Assembly (NCBI RefSeq): GCF_003346715.1 | Contig: NZ_QQPQ01000015.1 | Span: 1-64,000 of the forward strand | DNA: 64,000 nucleotides | Origin: Oceanispirochaeta sp. M1 | Lineage (GTDB): Bacteria > Spirochaetota > Spirochaetia > DSM-2461 | Reading direction: 5' to 3' | Shown here: one piece after another, positions 61,293-64,000 of the stretch | Position numbering within the stretch: position 1 is the stretch's first letter | How the letters are laid out: each line of letters opens with the position of its first letter | Notes under the pieces: generated by a model | Told to the model about the DNA's origin: nothing | Databases searched by the model: none | The model's input: only the letters and a program-made list of their open reading frames with translations | Translations under genes and position numbers: made by a program

Positions 61293-62023
61293 GCCGCCAG
61301 GACTCATATAGTTATATTCATAAACTACACACACTCTTTATTCCCCGGACTCCCAGTGCTGCACTGCAGGCGGCAAGAGCCGACATACTGCCCATAGAGG
61401 CATTTATTTACAAATCCACGGCTCTGAATCCCATACTTAAAAAACCCTATAACCTGGATGAAATTGAGTGGCTTTTATCCAAGAGGAACAGAGACCTTGA
61501 AACAAATCTCATACTTAAAACGGTCTTAAGTGAAATATCACGGTATGAAGATAAGGAAATTGCTCTATTTGCCGCCGAAAGTCTCAATGCAATTGAAAAA
61601 GACTACAACAGCAAGCTTATGGATCTGAAAGATAAAATAAAAGAAAAGAATAAAGCTGCAGATAAGGCAAAGGCTGCGGAAATATATTATCAGATGGCAC
61701 TATTGAACTCCGATGAAAGTACCTTGAGTAATTTTTATATGAAAGAAGCCTACCTGATGCTTACAGGTATGGAGAATGATGATATTGAAAATGCAGATAA
61801 CAGAATCCTTTTAATAAAGGTTCTGCTTAATCTGAAACTCTATGACCAGGCGGAACAATTACTCCCTGAGCATAAGGAGAGCCGTCTTCTAAGACTTGAA
61901 ATTGCCTACAGTAAAAAGAGTCTGGCCAAAGTACAGAATATTCTGGAAGATATGAGAGAAGATTCTGAGCGAAGTGAAGAAGAACAGAAAGTTCTGAATT
62001 TCTGGTCGGGCAGCCATGACTGA
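61289..62023 (+). CDS. pelE: PelE-like helical (TPR-type) protein
   Basis: A 244-residue protein of mostly helical, charged sequence. It lies where pelE belongs, between pelD and pelF, and has TPR-like helix pairs (AAEIYYQMALLNSDESTLSN, ILLIKVLLNLKLYDQAEQLL). Standard PelE has two N-terminal membrane helices plus TPRs; no membrane helix is visible here, so it would have to be held by PelD or PelG. Identification rests mainly on position. Overlaps of 4 bases with pelD and 8 with pelF show translational coupling. Confidence 0.6.
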   Translation: MSRQDSYSYIHKLHTLFIPRTPSAALQAARADILPIEAFIYKSTALNPILKKPYNLDEIEWLLSKRNRDLETNLILKTVLSEISRYEDKEIALFAAESLNAIEKDYNSKLMDLKDKIKEKNKAADKAKAAEIYYQMALLNSDESTLSNFYMKEAYLMLTGMENDDIENADNRILLIKVLLNLKLYDQAEQLLPEHKESRLLRLEIAYSKKSLAKVQNILEDMREDSERSEEEQKVLNFWSGSHD

Positions 62024-63434
62024 AAGCACTGATAAAAGAATCTGCATTTGCATTGTTCTTGAAGGTTCCTATCCCTATATAACGGGAGGAGTCTCCGCCT
62101 GGGTTCATGACCTTATCAAGAATCTGCCTGAATTGGATTTCAAACTCTTTACCATCTCTCCTGAAGCAAATCAGCCCCTACGCTATGAACTGCCTCCCAA
62201 TGTAATTGAGAGCAGAGATATCCTTATCGGAGAACCCGCAGGAACTGTGTTCAAATCTCCCCGCAGAGGAGCCAGGCTGATGAAGGAAATTTTTAAGTTT
62301 CATCAGATTATGGCGGAACACAAAGATCCCGATGTGAAGAAAATGTTCAGCATGATGCCGGAAAAGAGATTTCTATACCATCTGGCGGTTAAGTCTAAAC
62401 TCGGCTGGAAAATGATCACCAACGGGAACAGAAAAAACAATCCTCTCTACCCTTTTTCTGATTATTACTGGGCCTGGAAGTCATCACACGACATGCTCTT
62501 CAGCATTCTGGGAGCAGAGGCCCCCGAAGCAGATATCTATCATGCCGTATCAACCGGATTTGCCGGACTGGCGGCTCTGGCAGCAAGACTGCGTCATAAA
62601 AAGCCTTTTCTCTTAACAGAACACGGCCTTTACCACAAAGAAAGAGAGATGGAGATCCGCAAGACAAGTATTGTCCGGGGATACCAGAGAGATATGTGGA
62701 CTAAGGTCTACAACAAGATCAGCCGTATATGCTACAGCCATGCCGACCATATAACGGCCCTCTTTGAAGAGAACAGACAGAAACAGCTGGAGCTGGGTGC
62801 CCCTGCAGAAAGGACAGAGGTTATCCCCAATGGAATAGATGTTGAACGTTTTACCATAGACAGAGAACCCAAAGAGGGATTTCATGTTGGCCTGGTAGGA
62901 CGGGTTGTTCCTATAAAAGATATTAAAACCTTTATCTCAACCTGCAAGATAGTCGCAGACAGGGTTCCTGAAGCCCGTTTTTACTGCATAGGCCCCACCG
63001 ATGAAGATGAAGGTTACTACGAAGACTGTAAACTGCTGGTTGAAAACCTGAAGCTTCAGGATGTATTTGAGTTTACAGGGCGTCAGGATGTAAGAGATTA
63101 TTACAAATTCCTGGACGTTCTGCTTCTGACAAGTGTACGTGAAGCTCAGCCCCTGGTTTTCCTGGAAGGCTACTGTGCAGGAGTTCCCGCCGTTTCCACC
63201 ATTGTAGGAAATGTTCCGGAACTGCTCAACTTTGATGAACGATTTCTTGCCCCCTCCAAGGATGCAAGTAAACTGGCCGAGGGTATATTGCTTCTGCATA
63301 ATAACCCAACGGAGGTAGAAAAACTCAGAGTCAAAAATTACCAGAGAGTACTGAATTTTTATGATAAAAAAGATCTCCATAAACGATACAGGGTCATGTA
63401 CAGGGAACTTGCAGATATGGAGATAACAGAATAG
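62016..63434 (+). CDS. pelF: Pel polysaccharide glycosyltransferase PelF
   Basis: A 472-residue cytoplasmic GT4-family glycosyltransferase. The PelF signature is at the N-terminus: ICIVLEGSYPYITGGVSAWVH. The long middle part carries the donor-site segments FLLTEHGLYHKEREMEIRK, VIPNGIDVERF and VGLVGRVVPIKDIKTFI, and the GT4 acid motif is near EAQPLVFLEGYCAG. PelF is thought to polymerise N-acetyl-hexosamine units from UDP-sugars at the inner face of the membrane. The gene overlaps pelE by 8 bases and pelG follows after 2 bases. Confidence 0.94.
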   Translation: MTESTDKRICICIVLEGSYPYITGGVSAWVHDLIKNLPELDFKLFTISPEANQPLRYELPPNVIESRDILIGEPAGTVFKSPRRGARLMKEIFKFHQIMAEHKDPDVKKMFSMMPEKRFLYHLAVKSKLGWKMITNGNRKNNPLYPFSDYYWAWKSSHDMLFSILGAEAPEADIYHAVSTGFAGLAALAARLRHKKPFLLTEHGLYHKEREMEIRKTSIVRGYQRDMWTKVYNKISRICYSHADHITALFEENRQKQLELGAPAERTEVIPNGIDVERFTIDREPKEGFHVGLVGRVVPIKDIKTFISTCKIVADRVPEARFYCIGPTDEDEGYYEDCKLLVENLKLQDVFEFTGRQDVRDYYKFLDVLLLTSVREAQPLVFLEGYCAGVPAVSTIVGNVPELLNFDERFLAPSKDASKLAEGILLLHNNPTEVEKLRVKNYQRVLNFYDKKDLHKRYRVMYRELADMEITE

Positions 63435-63436
63435 TT

Positions 63437-64000
63437 ATGGCCGGAATAGGATTTGAACTAAGGAAAGTAGCCTCTCTTGGAAATGCCAGAGGAATATTCC
63501 AGGCTTCCCTTTCGGGGATAATGATCGTTGCAGGTCCCTGGCTGATCTCCATACTGACAATTCTGATATTTCAGCAGCCGGTGATGGGGATACCCGAAGA
63601 CTTCCGCAACCTGTTCACAGCCTCAACAGTCTATATATACTCCTCCACCCTGGTAATTAATGGAGGATTTCACTATATATTTACAAGGATTCTCTCGGAT
63701 TATCTCTACAGAAATGAAAACCCCAAAGCCTTTGCCTACACACTGAGCTATATGCTTAAGTCAAGCCTTATTCTTATCCCTCTGGCCTTTTTTATGGTTG
63801 CAGTATTCTTTCAGGAAATCTCTATTCTTCACAAGACGGGATTTATCATTCTCTTTGTAACAATCAATCATATCTGGATACTGATGCTGACAGCCAGTGC
63901 CATGAAGCGGTTCAATCAGCTCCTCTTCGGCTATATTGTGGGAATGTCCAGCTCACTCCTTCTAATGCAGCTGGCAATGCACTTTCTGGGCAGTGAAGCT
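63437..64000 (+). CDS. pelG: Pel polysaccharide membrane transporter PelG (N-terminal part)
   Basis: The first 188 codons are visible before the right edge. The start MAGIGFELRKVASLG and the following long hydrophobic helices fit PelG, the polytopic inner-membrane component (about 455 residues) that moves the growing chain across the membrane with PelD and PelE. Hydrophobic segments lie at about 28-50, 70-92, 108-130 and 135-170. ATG 63437 is two bases after the pelF stop, with the pelF end providing only a weak ribosome binding site, which favours coupled translation. Confidence 0.93.
   Translation, partial: MAGIGFELRKVASLGNARGIFQASLSGIMIVAGPWLISILTILIFQQPVMGIPEDFRNLFTASTVYIYSSTLVINGGFHYIFTRILSDYLYRNENPKAFAYTLSYMLKSSLILIPLAFFMVAVFFQEISILHKTGFIILFVTINHIWILMLTASAMKRFNQLLFGYIVGMSSSLLLMQLAMHFLGSEA

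Noticed and set aside
1-64000. CRISPR array, tRNA, rRNA or prophage
   Set aside because: No regularly spaced direct repeats, no cloverleaf with a CCA-type end and no rRNA or phage structural genes were noticed; a tRNA missed by eye remains possible.

Overview
The window reads as chromosomal DNA of a diderm, moderately A+T-rich bacterium, most likely a free-living (marine-type) spirochaete of the Spirochaetaceae. This is inference from gene style, not from a marker: relaxed spirochaete-like lipoprotein signals, solute-binding proteins whose mature ends start with G-x-KE, a FapA/DUF342 gene, two HD-GYP proteins, an HDOD protein and TTT and TAXI-TRAP transporters. No rRNA or tRNA gene was recognised.

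Layout. 1-4.1 kb is a decayed accessory region: the 3' end of an IS21 istB with its terminal repeats, a hybrid histidine kinase, a degenerate chemoreceptor fragment, remnants of IS66, IS3 and IS110 elements, and a truncated copy of radC. 4.3-5.7 kb holds a small membrane protein and the intact radC; both radC copies are preceded by the same GC-rich element, and a related element sits at 16.0 kb. 5.8-13.0 kb is a YesM/YesN-type two-component system followed by a tripartite tricarboxylate transporter with two tandem binding proteins. 13.0-34.0 kb is mostly housekeeping and stress genes: two RhlE-type helicases, fatty acid desaturase, YwbE, ACR3 arsenite pump, MBL hydrolase, a metallophosphoesterase-rubrerythrin fusion, a DUF1638-hydantoinase fusion, a DUF2194 lipoprotein, RNase D, MATE pump, alanine dehydrogenase, HD-GYP protein, DMT exporter and a complete IS110-family transposase with a structured leader that may encode its bridge RNA.

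34.4-40.0 kb is a TolC-adaptor-RND tripartite efflux operon. 40.0-47.1 kb has a TrmJ-like methyltransferase, a DMT transporter, FapA, and a translationally coupled pair (barrel/transglutaminase-like/TPR protein plus GLUG-repeat lipoprotein). 47.4-50.5 kb is a TAXI-TRAP transporter. 51.0-56.0 kb carries a DRTGG protein, a Dus enzyme, a second HD-GYP protein, a Dabb protein, a Gfo/Idh/MocA oxidoreductase and an HDOD protein.

56.1-64.0 kb is the most interesting system: a Pel-type exopolysaccharide locus. pelD-, pelE-, pelF- and pelG-like genes form a tightly coupled operon that runs off the window, and divergently transcribed only 47 bases away is a 1252-residue protein with a carbohydrate-binding-like N-terminus, a TPR scaffold and a predicted C-terminal outer-membrane barrel, suggesting a remodelled PelB-like exporter. 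PelD lacks an evident RxxD site just before its degenerate GGDEF motif, so control by cyclic di-GMP is uncertain even though two HD-GYP proteins are encoded nearby.
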